In this document: positions 47,984 through 57,020 of the stretch, piece after piece
How the letters are laid out: every line of letters starts with the position of its first letter
Position numbering within the stretch: the stretch's first letter is position 1
From: Nocardioides nitrophenolicus
GTDB lineage: Bacteria > Actinomycetota > Actinomycetes > Propionibacteriales > Nocardioidaceae
Length of the DNA: 64,000 nucleotides
Reading direction: 5' to 3'
Assembly (NCBI RefSeq): GCF_016907515.1
Contig: NZ_JAFBBY010000001.1
Coordinates: 3,162,001-3,226,000 of the forward strand
Notes under the pieces: model-generated
Databases searched by the model: none
What the model saw: the letters and a program-made list of their open reading frames with translations, nothing else
Told to the model about the DNA's origin: nothing
Program-made: the position numbers and the translations under genes

Positions 47984-48895
47984 ATGTCCCCCAAGTTCAC
48001 TGTGGGTGTGGTCGGCGCGGGTCGCGTCGGCGCCGTGCTCGCCGCGGGTCTCCGCGCGGCCGGCCATCCCGTCGTCGCCGCCGCCGGCGAGTCCGACGCC
48101 TCGCGAGGTCGCGCCGCGGCGCTGCTGCCCGGCGTCGAGCTGCGCAAGCCGAGCGATGTCGCCCGCGAGGCCGAGCTGCTCCTGCTCACCGTGCCCGACG
48201 ACATGCTGCCCAATGTGGTCAAGGTCCTCGCCGACAGCGGCGCGCTGCACGCCGGCCAGGTGGTCGCCCACACCTCGGGCCGCCACGGGCTCGCGGTGCT
48301 GGCCCCGGCCGTCGCCGTCGGCGCCCGGGTGATCGCGCTGCACCCGGCGATGACCTTCACCGGCACCGCCGTCGACCTCGAGCGGCTGCACGGCTGCGTC
48401 TTCGGTCTCACCGCCGGCCCCGAGGAGCGCGCCCTCGCCGAGTCGCTGGTCGCCGATCTCGGCGGTCGCCCGACCTGGGTTCCCGAGGAGATGCGCACGC
48501 TCTACCACGCGGGCCTGGCCCATGGCGCCAACCACCTGGTCACCCTGGTCAGCGAGGCGATGGGCCTGCTCGGCGCCGCCGGGGTCGACGACCCGGCCGG
48601 CACCCTCCGTCCGCTGCTCGACGCGGCCCTCGACAACGCGCTCGCCCACGGCGACGCCGCCCTAACCGGACCGATCGTGCGCGGCGACGTGCAGACCGTC
48701 GCCGCCCATCTCGAGGACATCTCGGCCAACGCTCCCGACACCGTGCCGTCGTACGTCGCGATGGCGTGGGCCACCCTCGACCGGGTGGTGATCGACGGCC
48801 GGCTGCTGCCGATCCGCGCCCAGGCCATCGCCTCCGTGCTCAGCGCGTACGGCGAGCGCCGGGTGCTGCCCACCCCGCGGGTGGAGTCGGCGTGA
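47984..48895 (+). CDS. Rossmann-like and DUF2520 domain protein (Rv3603c-like)
   Basis: This 303-aa protein begins with the NAD(P) motif [17 protein letters not shown]. It has a middle region like ketopantoate/6-phosphogluconate dehydrogenases (LHPAMTFTG) and the C-terminal helical DUF2520 domain ([16 protein letters not shown]). It directly precedes and overlaps panC, as in mycobacteria, so a role in pantothenate supply such as ketopantoate reduction is plausible but unproven. Upstream lies a small perfect hairpin at 47878-47897 and a GAAAGG ribosome-binding site. Confidence 0.8.
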   Translation: MSPKFTVGVVGAGRVGAVLAAGLRAAGHPVVAAAGESDASRGRAAALLPGVELRKPSDVAREAELLLLTVPDDMLPNVVKVLADSGALHAGQVVAHTSGRHGLAVLAPAVAVGARVIALHPAMTFTGTAVDLERLHGCVFGLTAGPEERALAESLVADLGGRPTWVPEEMRTLYHAGLAHGANHLVTLVSEAMGLLGAAGVDDPAGTLRPLLDAALDNALAHGDAALTGPIVRGDVQTVAAHLEDISANAPDTVPSYVAMAWATLDRVVIDGRLLPIRAQAIASVLSAYGERRVLPTPRVESA

Positions 48896-49773
48896 CGACC
48901 CTGACCAGGCCCGCTGTCGCACGCAGCCGGGCCGACCTGGCGGGCCTGCTCGCCGGTCGCGGCACGGTCGTGCTGGTGCCGACCATGGGCGCCCTTCACC
49001 AGGGTCATGCCACCTTGATGCGGATCGCCCGCGAGCGGGCCGGCGCCGACGGCACGGTCGTGGTCTCGATCTTCGTCAACCCGCTGCAGTTCGGCCCGAG
49101 CGAGGACCTCGACCGCTACCCCCGCACCTTCGACGCCGACCTCGACCTCGCCGCGGCCGAGGGCGTCGACGTGGTGTTCGCCCCCGTCGTCGCGGAGATG
49201 TACCCCGACGGCGTGCCCCACGAGGGGGTCGCCTCCGAGGCGGTCACCGTCCAGCCGGGCCCGCTCGCCGACCTGCTCGAGGGCGCCAGCCGGCCCGGGC
49301 ACTTCCGCGGCGTGCTGACCGTCGTCGCCAAGCTCTTCGGCCTGGTCCGGCCCGATGTCGCGGTCTTCGGCGAGAAGGACTACCAGCAGCTCGCGCTGAT
49401 CCGCCGGATGACCGCCGACCTGTGCCTCGGCATCGACATCGTCGGCGCCGTCACCGACCGCGAGCCCGACGGCCTGGCCCGCTCCAGCCGCAACCGCTAT
49501 CTCGACGCCGAGCAGCGGCAGCAGGCCGTCGCCCTGAGCCGAGCCCTGCGCGCGGCCCAGGACCGGGCGGCGTACGGCGTCCCGGCGGCGCGCTGGGCGG
49601 CGATGGCCGTGCTCAAGGCCGAGCCGGGCGTCGAGCTCGACTACCTCGCGCTGACCACGACCGGCCTGGGCGAGCTGCCCGACTACCCCGAGCCCGGCAC
49701 CGAGGGCCGGGTGCTCGTCGCCGCCCGGGTCGGCACCACCCGCCTCATCGACAACCTTCCGCTGCAGTTCTGA
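48892..49773 (+). CDS. panC: Pantothenate synthetase
   Basis: The GTG at 48892 overlaps the previous stop, giving 293 aa. [13 protein letters not shown] is the HIGH-type ATP motif, [20 protein letters not shown] and FGEKDYQQL are diagnostic, and SSRNRYL precedes the C-terminal domain. It joins pantoate and beta-alanine. panD follows after 19 bp. Confidence 0.95.
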   Translation: MTTLTRPAVARSRADLAGLLAGRGTVVLVPTMGALHQGHATLMRIARERAGADGTVVVSIFVNPLQFGPSEDLDRYPRTFDADLDLAAAEGVDVVFAPVVAEMYPDGVPHEGVASEAVTVQPGPLADLLEGASRPGHFRGVLTVVAKLFGLVRPDVAVFGEKDYQQLALIRRMTADLCLGIDIVGAVTDREPDGLARSSRNRYLDAEQRQQAVALSRALRAAQDRAAYGVPAARWAAMAVLKAEPGVELDYLALTTTGLGELPDYPEPGTEGRVLVAARVGTTRLIDNLPLQF

Positions 49774-49792
49774 ACCCTCGAGGGAGACTCCC

Positions 49793-50212
49793 ATGCTGCG
49801 CACCATGATGAAGAGCAAGATCCACCGGGCCACGGTGACCCAGGCCGACCTCCACTACGTCGGCTCGGTCACCGTCGACGAGGACCTGCTCGAGGCCGCC
49901 GACCTGCTGGCCGGCGAGCTGGTCCACATCGTCGACATCACCAACGGCGCCCGGCTCGAGACGTACACCATCGCCGGGGAGCGGGGCAGTGGCGTGATCG
50001 GCATCAACGGCGCCGCGGCCCGGCTGGTCCACCCCGGCGACCTGGTCATCCTGATCGGCTACGGCCAGATGACGACCGAGGAGGCCAAGGAGCACCAGCC
50101 CCACGTCGTCTTCGTCGACGCCGACAACAAGATCATGGCCACCGGCTTCGACCCGGCCGAGACCTTCGGCGACCCGAGCCTGTCCCGGGGCGACGTGACC
50201 GCCGGTCGCTGA
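49793..50212 (+). CDS. panD: Aspartate 1-decarboxylase proenzyme
   Basis: This 139-aa proenzyme starts [20 protein letters not shown]. The self-cleavage site is Gly24-Ser25 in YVGSVTVD, where Ser25 becomes the pyruvoyl group. [10 protein letters not shown] and [10 protein letters not shown] are conserved. It makes beta-alanine for PanC. GGGAGA upstream is the ribosome-binding site. Confidence 0.95.
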   Translation: MLRTMMKSKIHRATVTQADLHYVGSVTVDEDLLEAADLLAGELVHIVDITNGARLETYTIAGERGSGVIGINGAAARLVHPGDLVILIGYGQMTTEEAKEHQPHVVFVDADNKIMATGFDPAETFGDPSLSRGDVTAGR

Positions 50213-50225
50213 GTAGCCTGCGGGG

Positions 50226-51917
50226 ATGCCACAGCAGCTGCACCTGCCCGGGTGCCTCACCGCCCCGAGCCCCGGCTGGACGACGCAGGCGGACGTCGTC
50301 ATCGTCGGCTCCGGCATCGCCGGACTCACCGCCGCCCTGCGCCTGCGCGGGCAGGTCGACAAGATCCTGGTCGTCACCAAGGACGTGCTCAACGCCGGGT
50401 CGACCCAGTGGGCCCAGGGCGGCATCGCCGCCGCGCTCGGTCCCGGCGACACCCCCGAGCAGCACGAGGCCGACACCCTGGTCGCCGGCGCGGGCGCCTG
50501 CGACCGCGAGGCGGTGCGGGTGCTGGTCAACGAGGGGCCGGAGGCGGTGCGTGAGCTGATCGCGCTCGGCACCAACTTCGACCACACCGACGACGGCGAG
50601 CTGTCGCTGACCCGTGAGGGCGGCCACCACCGCGACCGGATCGCGCACGCCGGCGGCGACGCCACCGGCGCCGAGATCCAGCGTGCCCTGATCGCCGCGA
50701 TCGAGGCCGCCCCCGACATCGAGGTCATCCAGCACGCCCTGGCCGTCGACCTGCTGCTCGGCGCCGGCGACGTGGCCGAGGACGGCAGCACCGGCCCGGC
50801 GACGGTCGCCGGCCTCACCCTCCACGTCATCGGCGAGGGCGAGCGCGACGGCGTCGGCGCGGTGCACTGCCGCGCCGTGGTGCTGGCCAGCGGCGGCCTC
50901 GGTCAGGTCTTCACCCAGACCACCAACCCGGCCGTGTCGACAGGTGACGGCATGGCGCTCGCGCTGCGCGCCGGCGCGACCCTGCGCGACCTGGAGTTCG
51001 TCCAGTTCCACCCGACGGTGATGTACCTCGGCCCCGACTCGCGCGGCCAGCAGCCGCTGATCTCCGAGGCGGTGCGCGGCGAGGGTGCCTTCCTGGTCGA
51101 CGACGACGGTCACCGGTTCATGCAGGGCGTGCACGAGCTCGCCGACCTCGCGCCGCGCGACGTCGTCGCCAAGGCGATCATGAAGCGGATGCTGGAGACC
51201 GGCCGGCCCCACATGTGGCTCGACGCCCGCCACCTCGGCAAGGAGTTCTGGGAGCGTCGCTTCCCGACCATCCTGGCCACCGCCCGCTCCTACGGCATCG
51301 ACCCGGTCACCCAGCTGATCCCGGTCGCGCCCGCCTGCCACTACGCCTCCGGCGGGGTGCGCACCGACCTCCACGGCCGCACCGACGTGCCGGGGCTCTA
51401 CGCCACCGGCGAGGTGGCCTGCTCCGGCGTCCACGGCGCCAACCGGCTCGCGTCCAACTCGCTGCTCGAGGGCCTGGTGTTCTCGCGGCGGATCGCGGAG
51501 GTGCTGCCGGGCGAGCTCGGGCCGTGGCGCGAGCCGGACGCCGAGCGTCGTACCGCGGGCCTGGTCGCCGGCGACATCCGCCGCGAGCTGCAGGAGACGA
51601 TGAGCTCCCGGGTGGGCGTGCTGCGCTCCGCCCCCGGCCTGGCCGAGGCCGCCGCGGTGCTCGACAAGCTCGCCGGCCGGGCCGCCGAGACCGTCGACCA
51701 GGCCTCGTGGGAGGCCACCAACCTGCTGACGATCAGTGCCGCGCTCACCGACGCGGCCGCCCTGCGCGAGGAGACCCGCGGCTCCCACTGGCGCGACGAC
51801 TTCCCCGAGCGCGACGACGCGCGTTGGGCCGGCCACTTCGACGTGACCATGGACGACGGCGCCACGACGGTCGCCTTCGTCGCCGCTCCCGCGACCGACG
51901 GGGACCTGCCCGCATGA
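50226..51917 (+). CDS. nadB: L-aspartate oxidase
   Basis: This 563-aa flavoprotein has the FAD motif VVIVGSGIAGLTAAL, NAGSTQWAQGGIAAA, and the active-site stretch FVQFHPT, followed by AACHYASGGVRTD-like PACHYASGGV and a helical C-terminus. It oxidises aspartate to iminoaspartate for NAD synthesis. TAGCCT at 50214-50219 ends 6 nt before the ATG. In M. tuberculosis nadBC are elsewhere, so their insertion between panD and coaX is a lineage difference. No nadA was seen in this window. Confidence 0.94.
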   Translation: MPQQLHLPGCLTAPSPGWTTQADVVIVGSGIAGLTAALRLRGQVDKILVVTKDVLNAGSTQWAQGGIAAALGPGDTPEQHEADTLVAGAGACDREAVRVLVNEGPEAVRELIALGTNFDHTDDGELSLTREGGHHRDRIAHAGGDATGAEIQRALIAAIEAAPDIEVIQHALAVDLLLGAGDVAEDGSTGPATVAGLTLHVIGEGERDGVGAVHCRAVVLASGGLGQVFTQTTNPAVSTGDGMALALRAGATLRDLEFVQFHPTVMYLGPDSRGQQPLISEAVRGEGAFLVDDDGHRFMQGVHELADLAPRDVVAKAIMKRMLETGRPHMWLDARHLGKEFWERRFPTILATARSYGIDPVTQLIPVAPACHYASGGVRTDLHGRTDVPGLYATGEVACSGVHGANRLASNSLLEGLVFSRRIAEVLPGELGPWREPDAERRTAGLVAGDIRRELQETMSSRVGVLRSAPGLAEAAAVLDKLAGRAAETVDQASWEATNLLTISAALTDAAALREETRGSHWRDDFPERDDARWAGHFDVTMDDGATTVAFVAAPATDGDLPA

Positions 51918-52828
51918 TCGCCCGCACGCCGTACGACAACCTGCCGGCCGCGCTCCTCGACGAGATCGCCGGCGCCGGGCTCGACCCACGCGCCGTCTAC
52001 GACCACGTCGCCGTCGCCTTCGAGGAGGACCTGCCCGGTGGGGTCGACGACGTCACCAGCGACGCGATGCCCGACATGGGCACCGCGGTGGCCGACTTCG
52101 CCGCGCGCGAGTCGGGCGTGGTCGCGGGCCTGGCGATCGCCGAGCTCGCGTTCGCCTACGCGCTCGGCGACACCGTGACGATCAGCGGCCGGGTCGCCGA
52201 CGGCACCCACGTCGAGCCGGGCGACGTCGTGCTCACCGTGTCGGGGCCGGTGCGGGGGGTGCTCACCGCCGAGCGCACCGCCCTCAACTTCGCCTCCCAC
52301 CTCTCCGGCATCGCCACGGCCACCTCCCGGTGGGTCGACGCGCTCGCCGGCACCCGGGCCCGGGTGCTCGACACCCGCAAGACCCTGCCGGGCTGGCGCG
52401 CGCTGCAGAAGTACGCCGTCCGGTGCGGTGGCGGGGTCAACCACCGGTTCAGCCTGGTCGACCGGGCGATGGTCAAGGACAACCACGCCGTCGCCGCGGG
52501 TGGGGTCGTGGCGGCCTACGAGGCCGTCGTCGCCAAGCACCCGGGCCTGCGGGTCGAGGTCGAGGTGATGGACCTCGAGGAGCTGCGCGCCGTGCTCGCC
52601 GCCGGCTGCACTGAGATCCTGCTCGACAACATGTCCACCGCCGACATGGCCGAGGCCGTACGGATCAACGCCGACGCCGGCGGCAAGGCCACCCTGGAGG
52701 CCTCCGGGGGGCTCACCCTCGACCGGGCCCGCGAGGTCGCCGAGACCGGCGTCGACTTCATCTCGGTCGGTGCGCTCACCCACTCGGTCGTCGTCTTCGA
52801 CCTCGGCCTGGACTTCCGGACCGACTGA
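51914..52828 (+). CDS. nadC: Nicotinate-nucleotide pyrophosphorylase
   Basis: The ATG at 51914 overlaps the nadB stop, giving 304 aa. The motifs DVTSDAM, AERTALNFASHLSGIAT, LDTRKTLPGWRALQKYAV and VKDNHAVAAGG are those of quinolinate phosphoribosyltransferase. It makes nicotinate mononucleotide. coaX starts one base after its stop. Confidence 0.95.
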   Translation: MIARTPYDNLPAALLDEIAGAGLDPRAVYDHVAVAFEEDLPGGVDDVTSDAMPDMGTAVADFAARESGVVAGLAIAELAFAYALGDTVTISGRVADGTHVEPGDVVLTVSGPVRGVLTAERTALNFASHLSGIATATSRWVDALAGTRARVLDTRKTLPGWRALQKYAVRCGGGVNHRFSLVDRAMVKDNHAVAAGGVVAAYEAVVAKHPGLRVEVEVMDLEELRAVLAAGCTEILLDNMSTADMAEAVRINADAGGKATLEASGGLTLDRAREVAETGVDFISVGALTHSVVVFDLGLDFRTD

Positions 52829-52829
52829 C

Positions 52830-53606
52830 ATGCCCCTGCTCGCCGCCGACATCGGCAACGCCCACACCGTCCTCGGACTGGTGTCCGACGGCGCGGTGCA
52901 CGCCGACTGGCGGGTCTCGACGGCCGAGCACCGCACCGCCGACGAGTGGGGGGTGCTGCTGCGCGGGCTGCTCGGCACCCGCGAGGACGAGGTCACCGGA
53001 ATCGCGGTGTGCGCGACGGTCCCGGCGGTGCTCAATGCGTGGCGCGAGATGCTGCCGGTGCATTTTCCCGACATTCCCTGCGTCATCGTCGAACCCGGTA
53101 TTCGCACCGGCGTGCCGATTCTCGTCGACAATCCGCGCGAGGTCGGCACCGACCGGATCGTCAACGCCCTCGCGGCCGCCGCCGATTTCGAGTGCCCGGC
53201 CATCGTCGTCGATTTCGGCGGGACCGCCACGACCTACGACGTGGTCGACGAGCAGGGCCGATATGTGGGTGGTGCGATCACGCCCGGAATCGAGATCTCG
53301 CTCGACGCGCTCAGCCGTGGCGGAGCCCAGCTGCGGATGGTCGAGCTGGTCCGCCCCCGCGGCGTGATCGGCAAGAACACCGTCGAGGCGCTCCAGTCCG
53401 GCATGGTCTTCGGTGTCGCCAGCCAGGTCGAGGGCATGGTCGAGCGGCTCACCGCGGCGCTCGGCGCGACGCCCGGCGAGGTCTCGGTGATCTCGACCGG
53501 CTATCTCGCCCCGCTCGTCACCGACGAGTGCCGGTGCTTCACCCACCGGGCCCCGTGGCTGACCCTGCGCGGGCTGGAGAAGGTGTTCGTCCGCAACCAG
53601 CGCTGA
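52830..53606 (+). CDS. coaX: Type III pantothenate kinase
   Basis: The ATG at 52830 gives 258 aa starting PLLAADIGNAHTVLGL, the ASKHA phosphate-binding motif of CoaX. DFGGTATTYDVVD and GGAITPGIEISLDAL are also typical. It phosphorylates pantothenate, so the operon runs from beta-alanine to CoA precursors. Around 53040-53290 the codons use unusually many A/T third positions (ATT, TTT, AAT, GAT, TAT), unlike the flanks of the same gene. The next gene is convergent with no spacer. Confidence 0.93.
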   Translation: MPLLAADIGNAHTVLGLVSDGAVHADWRVSTAEHRTADEWGVLLRGLLGTREDEVTGIAVCATVPAVLNAWREMLPVHFPDIPCVIVEPGIRTGVPILVDNPREVGTDRIVNALAAAADFECPAIVVDFGGTATTYDVVDEQGRYVGGAITPGIEISLDALSRGGAQLRMVELVRPRGVIGKNTVEALQSGMVFGVASQVEGMVERLTAALGATPGEVSVISTGYLAPLVTDECRCFTHRAPWLTLRGLEKVFVRNQR

Positions 53607-54563
53607 TCACGGCGCGGCGTAGGCGATCTTCCAGTCGAAGGGGTCGCTGCCGGTGAGGTTCCAGGTCTCCTGGCGGCTCGAGCCCTCGCTGCGCGAGCCG
53701 GCGTAGGCGAAGAGGCTCGCCGTCGACTGCTGGTAGGTCTCGAGATAGATCTCCTGGTGGTACTCGCTCGGGTCGCCGTTGCAGGTGATCGGGAGGGTCT
53801 TGGCGGCGCTGGTGAGCTCGGCCTCGACGACGTAGTCGTAGGGCGCGCCGTCGTGGTAGCTGGGGTAGAGGATCCGCGCGCCCGAGGTCCCGGTGAAGCC
53901 CGAGGTGCCGACCGCGCCGGATCCGGTACAGCCGTTGAAGGTGTTCTGATAGCTCCAGTTCAGCGTGGCGCTCTGCAGCTTCCACTCCGGGTGGTCGCGT
54001 CCGTCCGAGGTCGGGTCGTAGACGTAGGTGACGGTGCCGTTCCAGGTCATGGTCTGGTCGTACGCCGGTCCCTTCTGACCGGAGAAGGTGCCGGTGATGA
54101 CGCGGGGGATCCGCAGCGTCTTTCCCGTGCCGTCGCCTCCGCCGGCCGAGCCCGAGCCGCCGTCGTTGGCCCGGATCGTGACGGTCGCCGACGCCGCCGC
54201 GCCGTGCGCCGGCTTGAACCTGACGGTGAAGGTCTCGTCGGGCTCGGGTCGGGTGTCGTTGACGATGCCGACGCGCACCTTCCCCTTGCGGGCGCCCTTC
54301 GCGACGGTCAGCGTGCCCTTGGCCGCCTTGTAGTCGGCGCCGGCGCTCGCGGTGCCGGCGAGCGTCTTCCAGCGGATCCGGACGGCCTTCCTGGCCGGCT
54401 TGGCGAGCCGCACCTTCACGGTGACGTGCCCGGCGGTCTCCGCCACCGACAGGGCGGGTGCGTTGACGACGGTCGCCGCCGCGGCGAGCGCCGGCGCGGG
54501 AACGGAGACGCCGGCGAGGCCCAGCGACACGAGCGCGGCGAGGGTGCAGAGTCTGGCGATCAC
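53607..54563 (-). CDS. Secreted Calx-beta domain protein
   Basis: The GTG at 54563 starts a clean signal peptide (IARLCTLAALVSLGLAGVSV, cleaved near ALA-AAA), giving 318 aa. An upstream ATG at 54599 would add twelve residues. Residues about 32-130 form one Calx-beta domain (LSVAETAGHVTVKVRL, GTASAGADYKAAKGTL, RPEPDETFTVRF). After a Gly/Ser linker the C-terminal half has no family I recognise and carries two Cys. It is probably an extracellular or surface protein. Confidence 0.75.
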   Translation of the reverse strand: MIARLCTLAALVSLGLAGVSVPAPALAAAATVVNAPALSVAETAGHVTVKVRLAKPARKAVRIRWKTLAGTASAGADYKAAKGTLTVAKGARKGKVRVGIVNDTRPEPDETFTVRFKPAHGAAASATVTIRANDGGSGSAGGGDGTGKTLRIPRVITGTFSGQKGPAYDQTMTWNGTVTYVYDPTSDGRDHPEWKLQSATLNWSYQNTFNGCTGSGAVGTSGFTGTSGARILYPSYHDGAPYDYVVEAELTSAAKTLPITCNGDPSEYHQEIYLETYQQSTASLFAYAGSRSEGSSRQETWNLTGSDPFDWKIAYAAP

Positions 54564-54711
54564 GTTCTCGACGCTAGATAGCGCGAGGAATTCCGACATC
54601 AGGGTACGACCCTGATCTTTGCGTCGAATGACTGCTAGTGTGAATTCGCTACCGATATCCGACATTGTCGGTGTTCGTTCGAATATCCCTACTTCTCCCA
54701 GCGAGGAATTC

Positions 54712-55044
54712 ATGGCACAGAAGGTCAACATCGTCCTGGTCGACGACATCGACGGCACCGAGGCCACCCAGACCGTCTCCTTCGGCCTCGACGGCGCCCA
54801 GTACGAGATCGATCTCAACGACGACAATGCCTCCGCGCTGCGTGAGGCGTTGGCGCCGTACGTCGGCCACGGCCGCAAGTCCGGCCGCGGCGGCGCCGGC
54901 AAGCGGAGCGGTGGCCGGGCGGCGGCCGCCGGCGGCACCTCCGCGAAGGAGATCCGCGAGTGGGCCCGCGACAACGGCTTCGCCGTCCCCGAGCGGGGCC
55001 GGATCCCCGCCGACGTGCGGGAGGCCTACGAGTCGGCGCACTGA
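54712..55044 (+). CDS. lsr2: Lsr2 nucleoid-associated protein
   Basis: This 110-aa protein starts MAQKVNIVLVDDIDGTEA, the Lsr2 N-terminal dimerisation domain. A basic Gly-rich linker follows, then the C-terminal DNA-binding domain with SAKEIREWARDNG and the RGR minor-groove motif in PERGRIPADVR. It silences AT-rich, horizontally acquired DNA. The upstream 150 bp are clearly AT-richer than the surroundings, which fits autoregulation. The lsr2-clpC proximity is as in mycobacteria. Confidence 0.95.
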   Translation: MAQKVNIVLVDDIDGTEATQTVSFGLDGAQYEIDLNDDNASALREALAPYVGHGRKSGRGGAGKRSGGRAAAAGGTSAKEIREWARDNGFAVPERGRIPADVREAYESAH

Positions 55045-55125
55045 GCCGGTCCCCCGCCCGGGGGAGGCCGCGATCCGCTCCGGCGAGGGTGGTCGCGGCC
55101 GGTCGGGCCGCCCGAGGATGAGGTC

Positions 55126-56355
55126 ATGAAGCCCGCGCTCCTGGAACCCCACGACCGACCGGTCCCGGCGTCGTACCTCCTCGCGGGCGTCACCGCCTCG
55201 CTGTTCGTGTTCGTCTGCTTCGCCACGGCGCAGTGGTTCCCGTGGTTCGTCCAGCAGACGTCGGTCGCCTACGTCGTGCCGACACTCTTCGGGATCGGCC
55301 CCGGCCTGGTGATCGCTACCCCGATGGCGGTTGCCTGCTGGGTGGCCTTCCGGTGGCCGGCCTTCGCCCTCGCCATCGCCGGGCTGCCCCTGGCCGCGAC
55401 CCTGCTCAGCCCCAGCACCGCGCCGCTCCACTTCGGCGTGCTGGCCAACCTCGGTGCGGTCGCGCTGACCTGCTCGTGGCGCCGGCCGGTGATGTCGGTG
55501 GTGTCCGTGACGCTCGCCCTGCTCGTCGTCGGGGTCTGGGTGGTCACCGGGATCGACATGGAGGCACCCTTCGCCTCCCACATCGACCTCGCCTACGGCG
55601 CCGGCGCGGCCGGTGTCGGGATCGTCTACGGGATCGCGTTCCTGCTGCTGCTCGGCTTCGTGCTGTGGCTGCGTTCGACGGCGTTGCGCGAGGAGCAGCG
55701 GGTCCGGCTGGTGGCCCGCGAGGGCGCTGTCGCCGCGCAGGGTGCGGTGGTCGCCGAGCGGGCCCGGCTGGCACGCGACCTGCACGACGTGGTGGCCCAC
55801 CACGTCTCCCTGATCGCGGTGCGGGCCGAGACCGCGCCGTACACCGAGCCCGACCTGGAACCGGCCGGACGCCGGGTGCTCGCCGAGGTCGCGGCCGAGG
55901 CGCGGCTCGCGCTCGACGAGCTGCGTGGGGTGCTCGGCATCCTCGGTCGCGCCGGGGACGCGGAGCGGGCGCCGCAGCCGACCCTCGCCGACGTCGCCGC
56001 GCTGGTCGAGCGCACCCGGCGCTCGGGCCAGGAGGTCCGCCTCTCGGGAGACGTGCGGGCGCCGGTCGGGGCGGCTCCCGGCTATGCGGCGTACCGCGTG
56101 GTCCAGGAGGCGCTCACCAACGCGCGCAAGCACGCGCCCGGCGCACCGGTCGACGTCGAGGTGACGACCACCTCGCACCTGCTGGAGGTCCGGGTCGCCA
56201 ACCCGGTCGCGCTGCCGGGCGCCGAGCTCGGGACCGGGCGCGGCCTGATCGGGATGCGCGAGCGGGTAGAGGCACTCGGCGGCCGACTCCGGGTGCAGGC
56301 GGCGGGCGACCGGTTCGAGGTGGCGGCGACGATCCCGACGGGCGGTGCCGCGTGA
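55126..56355 (+). CDS. NarL-type sensor histidine kinase
   Basis: This 409-aa protein has about six membrane segments in residues 15-190 with short loops, then a HisKA_3 dimerisation region RLARDLHDVVAHHVSLIA with phospho-acceptor His220. The HATPase region has EALTNARKHAPGA, followed by GRGLIGMRERVEALGG. There is no large extracytoplasmic sensor domain, so the signal is probably membrane-borne. It overlaps its response regulator gene by 4 bp. Homologues are annotated as DesK-like. Confidence 0.9.
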   Translation: MKPALLEPHDRPVPASYLLAGVTASLFVFVCFATAQWFPWFVQQTSVAYVVPTLFGIGPGLVIATPMAVACWVAFRWPAFALAIAGLPLAATLLSPSTAPLHFGVLANLGAVALTCSWRRPVMSVVSVTLALLVVGVWVVTGIDMEAPFASHIDLAYGAGAAGVGIVYGIAFLLLLGFVLWLRSTALREEQRVRLVAREGAVAAQGAVVAERARLARDLHDVVAHHVSLIAVRAETAPYTEPDLEPAGRRVLAEVAAEARLALDELRGVLGILGRAGDAERAPQPTLADVAALVERTRRSGQEVRLSGDVRAPVGAAPGYAAYRVVQEALTNARKHAPGAPVDVEVTTTSHLLEVRVANPVALPGAELGTGRGLIGMRERVEALGGRLRVQAAGDRFEVAATIPTGGAA

Positions 56356-57020
56356 CAGCGGCCGACCAGCCGCTGCGGCTGGTCGTCGCCGACGACCAGC
56401 CGGTCATCTGCGCCGGCTTCGCCGCGCTGCTCGACGCCCAACCGGGCCTCGAGGTGGTCGGCACGGCGGGCGACGGCCGTGAGCTGGTCGCCCTGGTCGC
56501 CGCGACCCGCCCCGACGTGGCGCTGGTCGACGTACGGATGCCCGAGCTCGACGGCATCGAGGCGACCCGGCTGATCACGGCCGACCACCCCACGAAGGTG
56601 CTGATCCTCACCACCTTCGACCTCGACGCCTACGTGTACGACGCCGTCCGCGCCGGCGCGAGCGGCTTCCTGCTCAAGGACGCGACCGCCGAGCGGCTGG
56701 TCGAGGCGGTGCGGATGGTCGCCGAGGGCGCGGTGCTGCTGGCGCCGGCCGTCAGCCGGCAGCTGGTGGCCGCCCGGTTCGCCGAGGTGCCGGGCGCCCG
56801 CCCGGAGCCGGCCGCCGCCCGCGAGCTCAGCCCTCGGGAGCGGGAGGTGCTGCTCGAGCTCGCCACCGGCCGCTCGAACGCCGAGATCGCCGGCGAGCTG
56901 GGCATCGCCCCGGAGACCGTGAAGTCGCACGTGGCCGAGGTGCTGCGCAAGCTCGGCCTGCGCGACCGGATCCAGGCCGTGGTCTACGCCTACGAGCACG
57001 GCCTGGTGGCGCGTCAGTAG
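56352..57020 (+). CDS. NarL/LuxR-type response regulator
   Basis: The GTG at 56352 overlaps the kinase stop, giving 222 aa. The receiver domain has the acidic pair in VVADDQ, phospho-acceptor Asp60 in ALVDVRMPE and Lys in FLLKDAT. The C-terminal helix-turn-helix reads LSPREREVLLELATGRSNAE, typical of LuxR-type DNA binding. It is the cognate partner of the upstream kinase. The target is not known. Its end overlaps the convergent gene by 7 bp. Confidence 0.92.
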   Translation: MTAADQPLRLVVADDQPVICAGFAALLDAQPGLEVVGTAGDGRELVALVAATRPDVALVDVRMPELDGIEATRLITADHPTKVLILTTFDLDAYVYDAVRAGASGFLLKDATAERLVEAVRMVAEGAVLLAPAVSRQLVAARFAEVPGARPEPAAARELSPREREVLLELATGRSNAEIAGELGIAPETVKSHVAEVLRKLGLRDRIQAVVYAYEHGLVARQ

